From Symbiodinium natans (lineage: Eukaryota > Sar > Dinophyceae > Suessiales > Symbiodiniaceae): a stretch of DNA of 64,000 nucleotides. The notes beneath the pieces are model-generated. The model ran no database searches and was not told where the DNA came from. It worked only from the letters and a program-made list of their open reading frames with translations. Positions 1 to 10,472 of this stretch are shown here, in pieces (positions within the stretch are counted from its first letter, which is position 1; the number at the start of each line of letters is the position of its first letter). The position numbers and the translations under genes are program-made. The stretch spans positions 15,001-79,000 of the forward strand of contig CAJNDS010002596.1 of NCBI GenBank assembly GCA_905221605.1, written 5' to 3'.

Positions 1-299
1 GGTCCAGGCTCAGCTTCTATGAACTCAAGCCCGGCTGGCCGGCTGCCTCCGCGGGTTTCGGGCGCCCCCTCGCTTGGGAAGAGCCCTCCCAAAGCTCCCA
101 TGCGTTTGGGGTTTAGGGATTAGGGTTTAGGGTTTAGGGCTTCGGGTGAAGGTATGTTTAGGTATGTTTAGGGTTTAGAGTTTAGGGGCCAAAGTTTCCG
201 AAGTCTTCAAAAACCCTCCTACCAATGGCCCTCAAACACAAAAGCCTTCGGCAACCCTTCGGACTGCAGCAAGCACGTAGTTGCGTGTCAAAGGGTTGA

Positions 300-412
300 G
301 GGTTTGTCTAAGGGTCCACGTATCTGTATAGTATACGCATGGGCCTTCACGGGGCTCCCACATAGTAGCTTTAGAACCAAAGGAATATACTCTATAGCCA
401 CATGGACCCTTA
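300..412. mobile_element. MITE-like element with inverted ends
   Basis: The left end AAGGGTCCACGTATCTGTAT and the reverse complement of the right end (AAGGGTCCATGTGGCTATAG) match along about 28 bp with a few mismatches. No coding capacity is visible between them. A small non-autonomous DNA transposon is the simplest reading; no second copy was found in the window. Confidence 0.5.
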
Positions 413-1287
413 AGTGGCTTAGGTGCTATGGGCTCTGGCATCAACACGTGCCTTGTTCCTTGCGGTAGGCCAACACCGCCATGGCAGCTTCCCGCCTCGA
501 AAGGGGAACATCTAGATGAGGGCTCATGGGCAGGCAAGCTAGCCCTAAACCCTAAACCCTGAACCCTAAACTCCTGCATGCCTGACTTGGCTCCAGGCCC
601 GCATTTCCCAACCCAAAGACCCTCTAAGTAACACAAAAAAGTCGCCCTAGACCCTAAGCCCCAAACCCTGAAAACCACACGGTTTTGGGGGGGGGGGGGG
701 GGTTTTCAGGGTTCAGGAAGTTGAGCCGTTCAGGAGCTTAGGGTTTTGGGGGTTTGGGGTTTAGTTGCAACCCTGTTTAATTGCACGCTCTGGCCCCTTA
801 TGGAAATCAACAATGAAGTTCTATCGGCCACATTGTTGTTCAGAGCCGGCAGAGGTTTATGGGGCTTAAGTCTTAAGTGCTTGTTGGGGTCCCAATAATA
901 ACCCTTGTTTTCTCTACTTACGATAAGTACCCATGAACCTCCAACCACGCTTGGACTGGCTAAACCTGCGCTTCATTGCTAGGGCCCAGTCACGCTTGGC
1001 GGGCGTTCCGGCCTCAAGAGGCGGGATGAGGGCTTGGGTTGTTTGGGGTTCTAGGCCGAGTGCGCTGCTAAGGTTTCAAGGTGGTGGGTTTGCGCATTGA
1101 AGGATTAGGGGGCTTCGGGACAGAACTGTTCTGCCCCCTTCAAGAGGTTGCAATTTCGATAGTCCTTCGTGGGTTTAACAAACGGCTTGGTGTCACAATG
1201 TTGATGTCGCCGAACCCTAAACCCTTCGCACGTCACTACCCTCCAGGTTGGGGATGTCGGTTGTCATACTTCGATTTGTTGTATGGC

Positions 1288-1407
1288 CTACTTGGAGCTT
1301 CATGGGTACGTAAAACTGGGGTGATGAGTGGGGCAACTATGGCTACAACCCTAGTTCGAGTGCTTATAACCCTACTTCTAAGTACCCATGAACCTTCAAG
1401 TAGGAGA
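1288..1407. mobile_element. MITE family L, near-complete copy
   Basis: The ends are inverted: CTACTTGGAGCTTCATGGGT on the left and ACCCATGAACCTTCAAGTAG on the right. The interior is about 70 bp with no gene. This family is the commonest in the window; other copies or ends are at 5.9, 7.55, 15.8, 50.2, 52.4, 56.4 and 58.8 kb. Confidence 0.65.
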
Positions 1408-1524
1408 TGAGGGGTCACTCTGACTTGTCGTTCCTTCTGAGGAACCCTAAGCCTAAGGGTCCACAATATGACAGGGACTGAACCTCCCAAAGCCGAATGA
1501 CCAGGGCTTCTAGGATTAGAGGCC

Positions 1525-1598
1525 CTTAAACCCTAAACCCTAAACCCTAAACCCTAAACCCTAAACCCTAAACCCTAAACCCTAAACCCTAAACCCTA
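1525..1598. repeat. Interstitial telomere-type array (CCCTAAA)n
   Basis: About ten perfect heptamers in the C-rich orientation. A unique 100-bp island holding an exon candidate follows, and a TTTAGGG array lies on its far side. Confidence 0.97.
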
Positions 1599-1637
1599 GC
1601 TGATCTTAGCAAGAAACGGGGCCCGGCCTCCCCTCAC

Positions 1638-1690
1638 CATCGAGCTCCCTCTTCATCCCCACGTTGCGGCTGCCCATAGGCACCGTGGGC
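1638..1690 (-). CDS. Exon candidate, 53 nt
   Basis: Read on the minus strand, an acceptor CACTCAG|GCC and a donor GATG|GTGAGG bound a 53-nt block without stops in two frames (one reads PTVPMGSRNVGMKRELDG). It lies between a CCCTAAA and a TTTAGGG array, as the firmer exons do. The protein is not recognised and the frame is not fixed. Confidence 0.3.
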
Positions 1691-1698
1691 CTGAGTGG

Positions 1699-1754
1699 GT
1701 TTAGGGTTTAGGGTTTAGGGTTTAGGGTTTAGGGTTTAGGGTTTAGGGTTTAAG
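1699..1754. repeat. Interstitial telomere-type array (TTTAGGG)n
   Basis: Eight near-perfect heptamers in the G-rich orientation, closing the island that starts after 1598. Confidence 0.97.
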
Positions 1755-1839
1755 GTAGCTATGGGCCCTTAAATGGGTCTAGGGTTTAGGGCCTTGGGGT
1801 TTTAGGTTTTAGGTTAGGGTTTAGACGGGTCTGTTAGGG

Positions 1840-1960
1840 TAGTTGCATGGTCCCTTAGCATGGGCCCTTTACAGGGTACCCCTTACATACCCCTTTTCTG
1901 CCATATACAAATTAAGGGCCCGCACATCAGAACCATTTAAAGAAGGTTAGGGCATTGTTA
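1840..1960. mobile_element. MITE family W copy
   Basis: It contains GTAGTTGCATGGTCCCTTAG, then GGGCCCTTTACAGGGTACCC and an inverted GGGCCC region near 1915. Similar blocks occur at 8190-8300, 37308-37400, 44690-44790 and 63707-63770, so this is a dispersed family. Exact ends are uncertain. Confidence 0.5.
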
Positions 1961-2181
1961 GTTCAGCGGGTTAAATGCTGGCCCTGCTTGGAAGCCGGTA
2001 TAGCAAGGTGGGTTAGGGGAATTCCACTAAGGTTTCTAATTGGGGGGGGTACTGAGTAAGCAGGCTTACTCCTACAGTCAAAAGAGCTTTCGAATAAGCC
2101 CGAAGCCACACGAGACCCTTGCAGCTCAGCTGAGCCCTAAGACAACCCCTAAGTCACAAAGCCGCAAAGCCGCAAAGCCAC

Positions 2182-2312
2182 AAACCCTAAACCCTAAACC
2201 CTAAACCCTAAACCCTAAACCCTAAACCCTAAACCCTAAACCCTAAACCCTAAACCCTAAACCCTAAACCCTAAACCCTAAACCCTAAACCCTAAACCCT
2301 AACCCTAAACCC
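2182..2312. repeat. Long (CCCTAAA)n array
   Basis: About eighteen tandem heptamers, nearly perfect. It is one of the longest arrays in the window. Confidence 0.97.
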
Positions 2313-2411
2313 AAGATTCTTCAAAGCTCCGAGGCCCCATAACTCTGCGCAGGCGATGTCGACTTTTTCTTGTGAGGGCTCGGTCCCTTTTCGGCCCCAG
2401 CGTCTCTCTAG

Positions 2412-2527
2412 GCTGCCCAGTAACCAAGGCTTAGAAAGGGTGCCCTTTTTTGCTTAAAAGGGGTTTATAAGGGAACCTAAACCCCCCAAAAAAGGGGAAT
2501 AAGGGTACTACTGGGCATCCTAGCTCG
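2412..2527. mobile_element. MITE family P copy
   Basis: Ends GCCCAGTA and TACTGGGC are inverted. The interior has AAGGGTGCCCTTTTT, a TTATAAGGGAACC core and GGGGAATAAGGGTACTA. Relatives sit at 20.5, 25.65, 46.5 and 55.0 kb, with truncated ones at 12.5 and 26.9 kb. Confidence 0.55.
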
Positions 2528-2644
2528 GATGTTCTGGCACAAATAGGGCTAAAAGGTGATTAGGGCTTCACCCTACACCGCGATTCGTACGCCGGGAATG
2601 GTAAGGCTCTTGTCACTCCCGACCTCGACGAAGAGGAGATGGGC

Positions 2645-2960
2645 GCTTGGCTTTGCTGATCTGCTTCGCAGACAGACCCATAGTCCCCTCAAACGTAAGT
2701 AAGCATGCATATTGTGATGAACATCATATGGAAATCCACAAGGTATGCCCAACTGCAGATGCCAACAACACGAGAGGCACCATGAGAAGAGCACGTCCAC
2801 AGGGAGCGGACACGTTCTGCTCATGGTGCTTCTCATGTTCTTGACATCTGCAGCTGGATGTACCTTATAGAATTCCATCCCAGCTTGTTTCACCCGAATG
2901 TGTTTACCTGTAGAGCCAGAGTTGCCTCTGCAAGACAGGAAGGCTCCGCAATCACAAAGC
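2645..2960. repeat. Large imperfect inverted duplication (two arms of about 150 bp)
   Basis: Bases 2729-2799 and the reverse complement of about 2806-2876 agree at roughly 56 of 71 positions, with almost no spacer. Similarity continues outward less strongly. In each outer arm a pyrimidine-rich stretch ending GCAG is followed 20-23 nt later by a donor-like sequence (GTAAGT in the left arm, GTAAAC in the right arm read on minus). It may be an inverted copy of an exon-intron segment or a foldback element. Confidence 0.6.
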
Positions 2961-3124
2961 CCCACTCCTTGGACAGGCTGCCACCTGCAACCCTAAACCC
3001 TAAACCCTAAACCCTAAACCCTCTGGCCACGACAAACGCAAAAACACGACCACAGGCAACAAGAACCACCGCCAAGTGGGGGCACCCAAACGTTGTGTCT
3101 ATTGCCTGCTGCGCTGCTGCGTCC

Positions 3125-3235
3125 TCAGAGATTTGCCGACTCATCCACATCCTCCCTGGCGCCAGCCATCGTGCTCTCGGCATTCGGGAGCACTGTCGAA
3201 AGGAAAGTCAGTGACTTGTCGTAGAGCAGCTCTTC
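3125..3235 (-). CDS. Candidate C-terminal exon, 37 codons
   Basis: On the minus strand an acceptor CAATCTTAG|GAA is followed by an open phase-0 frame ending in TGA at 3125-3127. The peptide starts EELLYDKSLTFLSTVLPN and is rich in acidic residues at its end. Joined to the candidate exon at 3328-3371 the frame is kept across a 92-bp GTGAGA...TTAG intron. The in-frame TAG just upstream lies in that intron. The family is not recognised. Confidence 0.42.
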   Translation of the reverse strand, partial: EELLYDKSLTFLSTVLPNAESTMAGAREDVDESANL

Positions 3236-3327
3236 CTAAGATTGGTTGAGCATTTCAGGACTGCTGCACTTTGGTGCAAGTGGTGCCCGAGACTGCAGAA
3301 GAAAGCACCAGAAGAGTGTGCTCTCAC

Positions 3328-3371
3328 CCAAGCGACCTCGCCCATGGTCAGCCAGGTGGTCGCCAGGATGG
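3328..3371 (-). CDS. Candidate exon before the 3125-3235 exon
   Basis: Minus-strand acceptor CACTTCCAG|CC and donor CTTGG|GTGAGA bound 44 nt that read ILATTWLTMGEVAW, ending in phase 0 to match the next exon. A TTTAGGG array (CCCTAAA in the sense direction) lies just upstream. Short and unrecognised; support comes from the matching phases. Confidence 0.35.
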
Positions 3372-3743
3372 CTGGAAGTGGCGGATTCGGGTTTAGGGTT
3401 TAGGGTTTAGGGTTTAGGGTTTAGTGTTTAGGGTTTAAGTTTAGGGTTATCCGCCTTTCGGCGAGCTTCTGGTGAAACCTGTGCGAGTGGGGGGCCGGGG
3501 GGGGGGGGGGGGGGCAGGGCTCCTTTTCAGCCAAAGCATGTGCTGTGCTGTGGTGCGGCAGAAGCGCATGGGCCTTGACATCCCCAAGACCTACCGAGCT
3601 CCTGCAATGAAGAGAGTGGTAATCAGCTACATCCCAAAAAACATTCACCCCTCCCCCAGACCCTAAACCCTAAACCCTGAAGCCGGGCTTCAGGGCTTTA
3701 AAAGGACTTTTGAGGTTTGAGGGTTTTCAGGGTGTAGCGGGCG

Positions 3744-3744
<1 letters not shown>

Positions 3745-3776
<32 letters not shown>
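3745..3776. repeat. Poly-G run of about 32 bases
   Basis: An uninterrupted G homopolymer. Similar runs of 15-30 G or C occur at 687-702, 3490-3514, 4974-4993, 12034-12058, 27559-27580, 29449-29477, 29699-29722, 50623-50645, 51671-51688 and 57727-57744. Assembly length at such runs is unreliable. Confidence 0.9.
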
Positions 3777-4439
3777 CGGGGGTATCGCACCAGTAGGGCA
3801 CCCAGGAGCTGGGTCCAGCTCTGTGGAAGAGACTCATTTTGCAACTCTTAAAGGGTTCAGGGTTTAGGGTTTAGGGTTTAGGGTTTAGGGTTTAGGGTTT
3901 AGGGTGCCCCAAACCCCCAACCCCAAACAAGACTTCCTGAGGGGCTGTACAAGCCCGATGGACTCCGAACAGGGTTCTACTCTAGGTTGGCCCTGAGAGA
4001 CCTCGGATAAAATGCTCTTCTGTAAATCATCACCGAAAAACTGAAAAGCATGTAACCAAATTCGAACAACTATAAGTAAACAAACAAGTAAGCAACCACA
4101 TAACTAAGGACATACGTGTATGTATATATGTATGTGTATTTATATTTATATCTATATCTATATTAGTATTAATATTAATTTTTTTGTATTTATATTGATA
4201 TTGTTTTTCATGTCTGCCATATTTGCTTCTTCATACGTGCATATGCGCCAAACCCCGGACCTCAATTCCAAAACCCTAAACCCTTTCCCTAAGGCTCCAA
4301 GAACTCTTGTTTACGTGTTTTTGGGCGGCATTATGCAAGGCTTATTGGGCTTTTTTGAGCCTCAGGCAGCCCTAAGGGTTTACCGTTTTATGGGGTTCTG
4401 CCTACGAATTAAGGGGTCGTTCCTACTATAAATGAACCC

Positions 4440-4796
4440 TAACCCCCTAAACCCTAAACCCTAAACCCTAAACCCTAAACTCTAAACCCTAAACCGTAAA
4501 CTCTAAACCCTAAACTCTAACCCCTAAACATAGAGAGTCCCAGGTGGACCAGAAGCCACAGCGGAAGGGACCTGCCAGCGCTGAACCAGCCGACTCTTCA
4601 GAGCAAGGCCCTTCTGAACCCTAAACCCGAAACCCTAAACCCTAAACTCTGAACGCTAAACCCTAAACTCTGAACCCTAAACCTTACACTCTGAACCCTA
4701 AACCCTCAACTCTGAACCCTAAACCCTAAACTCTGAACCCTAAACCCTAAACTCTGAACCCTAAACCCTAAACCCTAAGCCCCAAACCCTAAAGCC
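4440..4796. repeat. Degenerate CCCTAAA tract with a CTGAACCCTAAACCCTAAA unit
   Basis: Two blocks (4440-4515 and 4618-4796) of CCCTAAA variants. The second has a higher-order rhythm in which every third unit is CTGAACC. A 100-bp unique island (about 4517-4615) lies between them and has open frames on the plus strand but no clear homology. Confidence 0.9.
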
Positions 4797-4895
4797 GAGC
4801 GCCAGGCGCTTCCCTGGGTGAGTTGATGCGCGCCTGGCCATGGGCTATTCTTGGGAAGTCGTTGAGTCCAATCTCTGTCGTTCTTTTAAATCAAG

Positions 4896-4964
4896 ATAGG
4901 GTTTAGGGTTTAGGGTTTAGGGTTTAGGGTTTAGGGTTTAGGGTTTAGGGTTTAGGGTTTAGGC
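4896..4964. repeat. (TTTAGGG)n array
   Basis: About nine tandem heptamers, ending beside a poly-G run. Confidence 0.97.
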
Positions 4965-5892
4965 GCTTTGGGAGGGGGGGGGGGGGGGGGGGGTCCGGGT
5001 TATAACCTTCTAGCGTGTAGGTTTTGGAATTGCAGGACAGGGTTTACCCTTTTTGAAGGTTTGGGGTGCGGCGGTCAGGGTGTCGGCTTCATGGCAGGGT
5101 TGACTGGCTAAACAGGGTTTAGAATTTCACGCTTAGGGTTTATTGTTAGTATACAGGGCTATGATGGTGTTTAGTATGGTGTAGGGCTTATAAACCCCAA
5201 AACCGAAAACTCAAGTCCATAAGTCTGTAAATCCTGATGACGAGAACCAGCTTCTCAGCCAACTTCTTCCCTACACCCTTAACTCTCAACCCTATACCCT
5301 CCACTACGGTCCCCAGCAACCTGGAAGAACATCTCTGCTTCACACAGGAGGTTCTTATCAGGGGGTTTCGGGTTTAGGGTGTAGGTTGGGACGTTCCCCC
5401 CTTATACCAACCGTCCATCATAGGGATTATTGTGGTACTACAATTCCAACCCTCGCTGGCTGGATCTTTCAGGGCTCAGGGCTCAGGGCTTAGGGTTTAG
5501 GGCGTTTAGGGATAAGAATTTAGGGTTCAGGGTTTAGGGTTTAGGGTTTAGGGTTTAGGGTTGCACTTCCGCAGCTTGGGTTTTGGATGCAGGTCATATG
5601 AGTGTAGGGTTTTGTGGGCTTCGAGTTCAGGGGTGTTCGGCATAGGTCCACTGGTTCGTGCGAGAACGTGATCTTGAAATTGGGCGCCTGCCAGTTGGGT
5701 TCTACACGCTAAGCCCTGCAATGTAATTAGGGGTCGGACTATTTACTAACAAGTCTTATTCCCTTAGGGTCCCTGCATAAATAACCTATATTTCCCCCCC
5801 CCCCCCCCCAAAAAAAAAATATTATTCAAATGATTAGTTAAGGCCCCTAAGTTACAGGGGGCCCTTAAAGCCTTAAATCGAACCCTTCAACC

Positions 5893-6067
5893 CCTACTTG
5901 GAGGTTCATGGTACTTATGAACCAATAGTAACTGTACATAGTAACTGTACTTGCAACTGTGCTTATAACCATATTAGGCCACTTCGGGGGCTTATAAGTG
6001 GCTTATAAGTACTTTAGGGTTTAGGGTTTAGGGTTTAGGGTTAGTCAGTACCATGAACCTCCAAGTG
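5893..6067. mobile_element. MITE family L copy containing a telomere-type tract
   Basis: Left end CTACTTGGAGGTTCATGGTA; right end TACCATGAACCTCCAAGTG. Near the right end, 6012-6043 is a short TTTAGGG tract not present in other family copies such as 1288-1407. The tract therefore sits inside the element. Confidence 0.6.
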
Positions 6068-7551
6068 TTGCGCTTGTGGGTGCCAGGGGTTGCCAGCCGC
6101 CTTATCCTGCCGCGGCTTCCATGGCGTGCTTTTGTCGCGCGACTCCTGGGGGGGGGGGCGGAGGCACCCTAAACCCTAAACCCTAAAGCGGCGTGATCCA
6201 AACTTTTGGAGACTTACAGGGTTATGGGGCTGCCGGGTTCTAGGTTCTAGGGGCTTGGGTTTAGGATTTCGGGTGGTAATGACGGTTGATCTAGATGGTG
6301 GGTCTTTGGTTTGGGTACACATCTATGCGGGCTTCTATTCAGGGTGTCTAGCAAAAAGGACGATAAACTTTGAGATCTGAATCTGCCCCACGGGGTTCTG
6401 AAGTGCTGATTGGGGCTGACTACTTCTTCTCGGGTTCAGGGCCCTGGTATTGCAGGGTCCTTGGCCCTCAGCCTTGTAGGGATTGCAAGTTAGGGTGTCC
6501 CTTTTAGGTGCGGCATAGAAAAGAAGAGACCTTCCGTACAGCCCCCGCTCCCCAAAACGCAATACCTATAGTGAATGACAGGATGGTCATAGCAACTATC
6601 ATGATAATCACAACCATTGCAATAACAATACAGCAGTTGCAAAGTAAGGAAAAAAGTGTGATCAATAAACAAAAGCAAAAGCAAGTTCAGGACAACAAAA
6701 ACCATGGAGCTCCTTGATCCTGGTTGGGATGAAGAGGTCCTGGGCAAACAGCAGTCTGCTGCGGTTCAGGGTTGAGGGTTTTCGGGTTCGGTCCTAGGGT
6801 TCGCCAAAACGCAGAGCCCTAAGTCCTAGACCTTTGTATACGGGCCCCCCAAGTAGCCATACTAAGGTCGGCGTCCTTCGTAGCAAGGCTTCCTAAACTC
6901 TAAACCCTAAACCCTAAACCCTAAAACCCTAAACCCCAAACCCTAAACCCTAAACCCTATTCCCCTCTTGAGGGTGCCATGGCCCAATATCCCTTCGTAG
7001 GTCCTTTGGGGCAACCCCTCCCCCAAAAGGAGGCTTGCGGGAAGGAGGCGCTGCTCGCCCCGAAAGCCAAAAACGCTACAGGCCTAAAACGGTTTAGGGG
7101 TTTGGGGTTTAGGGTTTAGGGTTTAGGGGTTTAGGGTTTCGCGTAGGTCCCGCACATTTCTAGACCTTTCAACCCCGGAAACCCCCCTTAAGCCTCGTGT
7201 GACGGCTGCGAGGCGGTTCGGCTCACGGGGGTGAGCAACCCTAAGCCCAACACCTTCAACCCTAAGACCCCTGAACGTCAACCCTACACCATGAACCCTG
7301 GCTCCGAAAATGTTAAAACCCTTCACCCACAACTAGACCAACCTTTGTGGTGTCAAGTTACAAGATGTTTATAAGGGAGCCTAAGCCCGAAAACAAAAGG
7401 AAGAAGGGTGCCAAAAAAGAGCCTCGGGGGCATGCTGAGCATAGATTAAGGTTTGGCATGTCGGGGTTTAGGGTTTAGGGTTTAGGGTTTAGGGTTTAGG
7501 GTTAGGGTTTAGGGTTTAGTTTTTACGAATTAGGATTTAGGACTCGGGGCT

Positions 7552-7676
7552 AATTGGAGGTTTATGCGTACTTAGAAGTGGCGTTAGAGGTGGGGATATT
7601 GGCAGGGTAACTATGGTTCCTGACGTAGGGTACTTATGACCTTGCTTATAAGTACCCATGAATCTCCAAGTAGGAT
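7552..7676. mobile_element. MITE family L copy
   Basis: Starts TTGGAGGTTTATGCGTACTT and ends AAGTACCCATGAATCTCCAA. The interior has the family motif GGTAACTATGGTTCC. No gene inside. Confidence 0.6.
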
Positions 7677-7735
7677 GTCACGTTCAGGGTTTTTAACAAG
7701 TGCTGCAGATTTTCGACGCTCCAGGACTCGGATGT

Positions 7736-7845
7736 AAACCCTAAACCCTAAACCCTGAACCCTGAACCCTGAACCCTGAACCCTAAACCCTAAATAAACC
7801 CTAAACCCTAAACCCCAAACCCTAAACCCTAAACCCTGAACCCAA
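7736..7845. repeat. CCCTAAA / CCCTGAA tract beside an exon-like island
   Basis: About fifteen heptamers, a run of CCCTGAA units in the middle. The neighbouring island 7850-7915 has an acceptor ATCCACAG on the minus strand and two open frames; one frame contains CVACHG, resembling a haem CxxCH motif, but the other frame has better codon use, so no function is claimed. Confidence 0.85.
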
Positions 7846-8189
7846 CTAAAGGCCGGCAGGGCGCGTAAAATTCCCACAGCATCTGTCCCATGGCAGGCCA
7901 CGCAGCCTTGCCGCCTGTGGATGGGGTTTAGGGTTTGGGGCTTCCAGAGTTCAAGGTTGAGGGCTTAGGTTTTGGGTTTTGGGTTTTGGGTTTTGGGTTT
8001 AAGGTTTAGGGTTTAGGGTGTAGAGGATTTAAGTTGTTTATATTCAGGACCTTAAGGGCTTAGGGCTTTTTTGAGTTTAGGGTTTCGGGCCTGGGCCTCC
8101 TGGTGCAGGGCTTACACAAGTCTCAAGCCGTGTCCCGGCGCAGGGACTACAGGCCAGAGATCCACTCTGTCCAGCTTTTGATAGAGTCT

Positions 8190-8300
8190 GAGGGTAGCTT
8201 CATGGGCCCTTAACATGGTACCTACCTAACCTTCTTTAAAGGGTTCTGAAGTATGAGCCCTGCGGTTGTATTGGGTACATAGGCACTATATAAAGGGGCC
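8190..8300. mobile_element. MITE family W copy (reverse orientation)
   Basis: GGGTAGCTTCATGGGCCC, then CTTTAAAGGGTTCTGAAGTA and GTATTGGGTACAT, the family core seen at 1840-1960 and 44690-44790. No coding content. Confidence 0.45.
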
Positions 8301-8766
8301 CCCTTTTGAGAGCCCATATTGAAAGGAGCATGTAGCTACCCCAAGAAAGAACAGCTCGACACACATGTGTCAGCTAGAATGGTTCGTTTGGGCTGTTGTA
8401 TTCATGATGCTTCTATGTAGGGATCATATAGTGATCATCTTGGAAATTTCTTTCGGGTCCTGTCGTAGGTTTGCCCCTGTACCCCGAAAATGCAAAAGAG
8501 ACCTCTGTCTGTGGTATGGGGCTCATTGTAAAGTAAAGGCAACCCAAACCCAAAATTACGGGAACCCGCAACCCTTAACTCTCAACCCAAAGGTGCCATT
8601 GGGGGTCTATGGCTTCAGGGTTTAAGGTCTTTCGGCCCGGTTCTCTTGCCGTGTTGAAAGGGCACCCCGCCGGCACATGGGAAGTCAGATATACTGGTTA
8701 ATCCATTGTCCCGATCTTGATTCAGATGGTGGTTTGGGGCGTCTCCTTCGGCACATCGACCTGCAC

Positions 8767-8946
8767 TTAATCTTCATCATCGTCCTGCTTGATGCCCAAC
8801 TTCTTCATTGTTTCCTTCACGTCCTTGAACCCGCGCATATATGGCAAGATGGTCTTTGCCAGATTCTTCTTCTTCCTCTTAATCAAGTCATGGAGCACCA
8901 ATGCTGAGTTCTCTTCCAGCGCTTTCTCGGGGTTTGTGTTGGCCAT
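8767..8946 (-). CDS. Small lysine-rich protein, 59 residues, complete ORF
   Basis: ATG at 8946 and TAA at 8767-8769 enclose 59 codons beginning MANTNPEKALEENSALVLHD. The middle is strongly basic (LIKRKKKNLAK) and the C-terminus is acidic (QDDDED). Codon choice looks natural (mostly AAG, CTG, GAC, ATC), and no telomere-type repeat interrupts it. The antisense hydrophobic ORF is a shadow. It could be a whole small gene or a last exon with an internal ATG. I do not recognise the family; the composition suggests a soluble helical protein. Confidence 0.6.
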   Translation of the reverse strand: MANTNPEKALEENSALVLHDLIKRKKKNLAKTILPYMRGFKDVKETMKKLGIKQDDDED

Positions 8947-8999
8947 GGGATAGATTTCTATGGGCTACCGTGATGCTATAGGCCTTAGGACCCACAGGC

Positions 9000-10370
9000 T
9001 TCTATTCAACCCTAAACCCTTACCCTAAACTCTAAACTCTACATCAACCTGACCAGCGACCTAGCAAAGACCCTTCCGTCAACGTGACTGCCCGCCTGTG
9101 ACGACGCTCCAGATGATGGGCCAACTCCTCCAGCCTTGCACGGTTTAGGGTTTAGGGTTTAGGGCTTAGGGTTTAGGGTTTAGGGTTTTGGGTTTAGGGG
9201 CCCTGAAACCCTGAACCCTCAACCTTCCCTAAGGTTCCCCCAGGAACCCTAAACCCTCGGACCTCCCCAAACCCCAACCCCAAACCCTGAACTCAAAACC
9301 CCCCTCTGAAAAAACTTGTAACATGAGTCTTTGGGGGTTCAAGCTTCTTGGCCCCTCCAACCCCAAACCCCTCAAGGGCTTTGGAAAGTTGGCTGTTGCG
9401 GCGGTTTAGGGCTTAGGGTTTAGGCTTTCAGGGTTTCAGGGTTTCAGGGTTTCAGGGTTTCAGGGTTTTAGGGTTTAAGGTTCAGGGTTCAGGGTTGTAC
9501 TGCACAGGGCCCCTACTGACAAGCACCCATGAACCTCCAAGTATGCCCACACTGCCACCCTGGGTCTTGAAAGGTTTAGGGTTTAGGTTTAGGGTTTAGG
9601 GTTTAGGGTTTGGGGTTTAGGGCTTAGGGTTTAGGGTTTAGGGTTTAGGGCAAACCCTGCACCCACAAACACCAGAGAGAGCGCGCGCAGTCTTTTGATC
9701 GCGACCGTGCCCGCGCACGAGGTGAAGTTTCGAGAACCTCGAGGTGGCCGACGTGGGCAGAAGTGTCAGGGGTCAGGGGGTTATAGGGGCGTTTAGGGTT
9801 TAGGGTTTAGGGTTTCGGGTTTCGGGTTTATAGGGGCTTAGGCCTTGTGGTTGGAGGATTGGGGCTTGCTGGAGGGGTTTAGGGCTCAGGGTTTTGAGAG
9901 TTGTGGCGCACGTTTGCGCCGAGCGCTAAGCCTATACCCCAAAGAATGGAACCCCAAACGCATGAGCCCCAAACCCCAAACCCTCTCAAAAGCTCCCATG
10001 GTCCTCAAACCTTGAGACCATGGAGCCTAAACCTAACTTGTCACCCTCACCCCTACCAACCCGAATCCCCCAAACTTTTCTGGCCGCCAAAAGGCAGAAG
10101 ATACGCAAACCTTCACCCTGACCCTGAATCTGATCCGCAAGCCGTAAACCTAAGCCCCAATTCCTTCACCCAACATCGAAATTCCTCAAACCCAAATCCG
10201 ATCCGAACACTGCCACTTCTCCACAAGAACTTCAGCCCTGTCTCTTGTGCTCGACACCAGGTTCCCTGTTTCGCAAACCGCCTACCACCATCAACCCGTT
10301 TCTGTGCAATGTAGGGGCGCCGAAGTTTTGGGCCCCTAATGTGGGCCGCTTGTTTTAGAACCCGTATCCT
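9000..10370. other. Gene-poor stretch of degenerate telomere-type sequence
   Basis: It holds TTTAGGG tracts (9142-9195, 9573-9650, 9785-9815), a TTTCAGGG run (about 9425-9470) and a fragment of MITE family L near 9520. The long plus ORF at 9901-10314 is largely built from diverged CCCAAACCC-type sequence and is not accepted as a gene. The island 9662-9780 is open in several frames on both strands and cannot be assigned. Confidence 0.7.
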
Positions 10371-10472
10371 ACCTCTGGAGTAGACCCAGTAAAAAAAAGT
10401 ATACACTTTTTAGGTATAAGTAGCTGTGCTGGGAACCCAAAACCAAAAAAAGCATTAAGGTATAGGTACAAT
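10368..10472. mobile_element. MITE family A copy 1
   Basis: CTCTGGAGTAGACCCAG, an AAAGTATACACTTTTTAGG palindrome-like core, then GGGAACCCAAAACCAAAAA. The 3' end is diverged compared with the other four copies. Confidence 0.65.

Noticed and set aside
7850-7915. Cytochrome-c-like CVACHG motif on the minus strand
   Set aside because: A single CxxCH in a 65-bp island; another frame of the same strand has better codon use and fits the acceptor as well.
9901-10314. 137-codon plus ORF
   Set aside because: Mostly translation of diverged CCCAAACCC-type sequence (Pro/Asn/His-rich); no start context, motif or splice border supports it.
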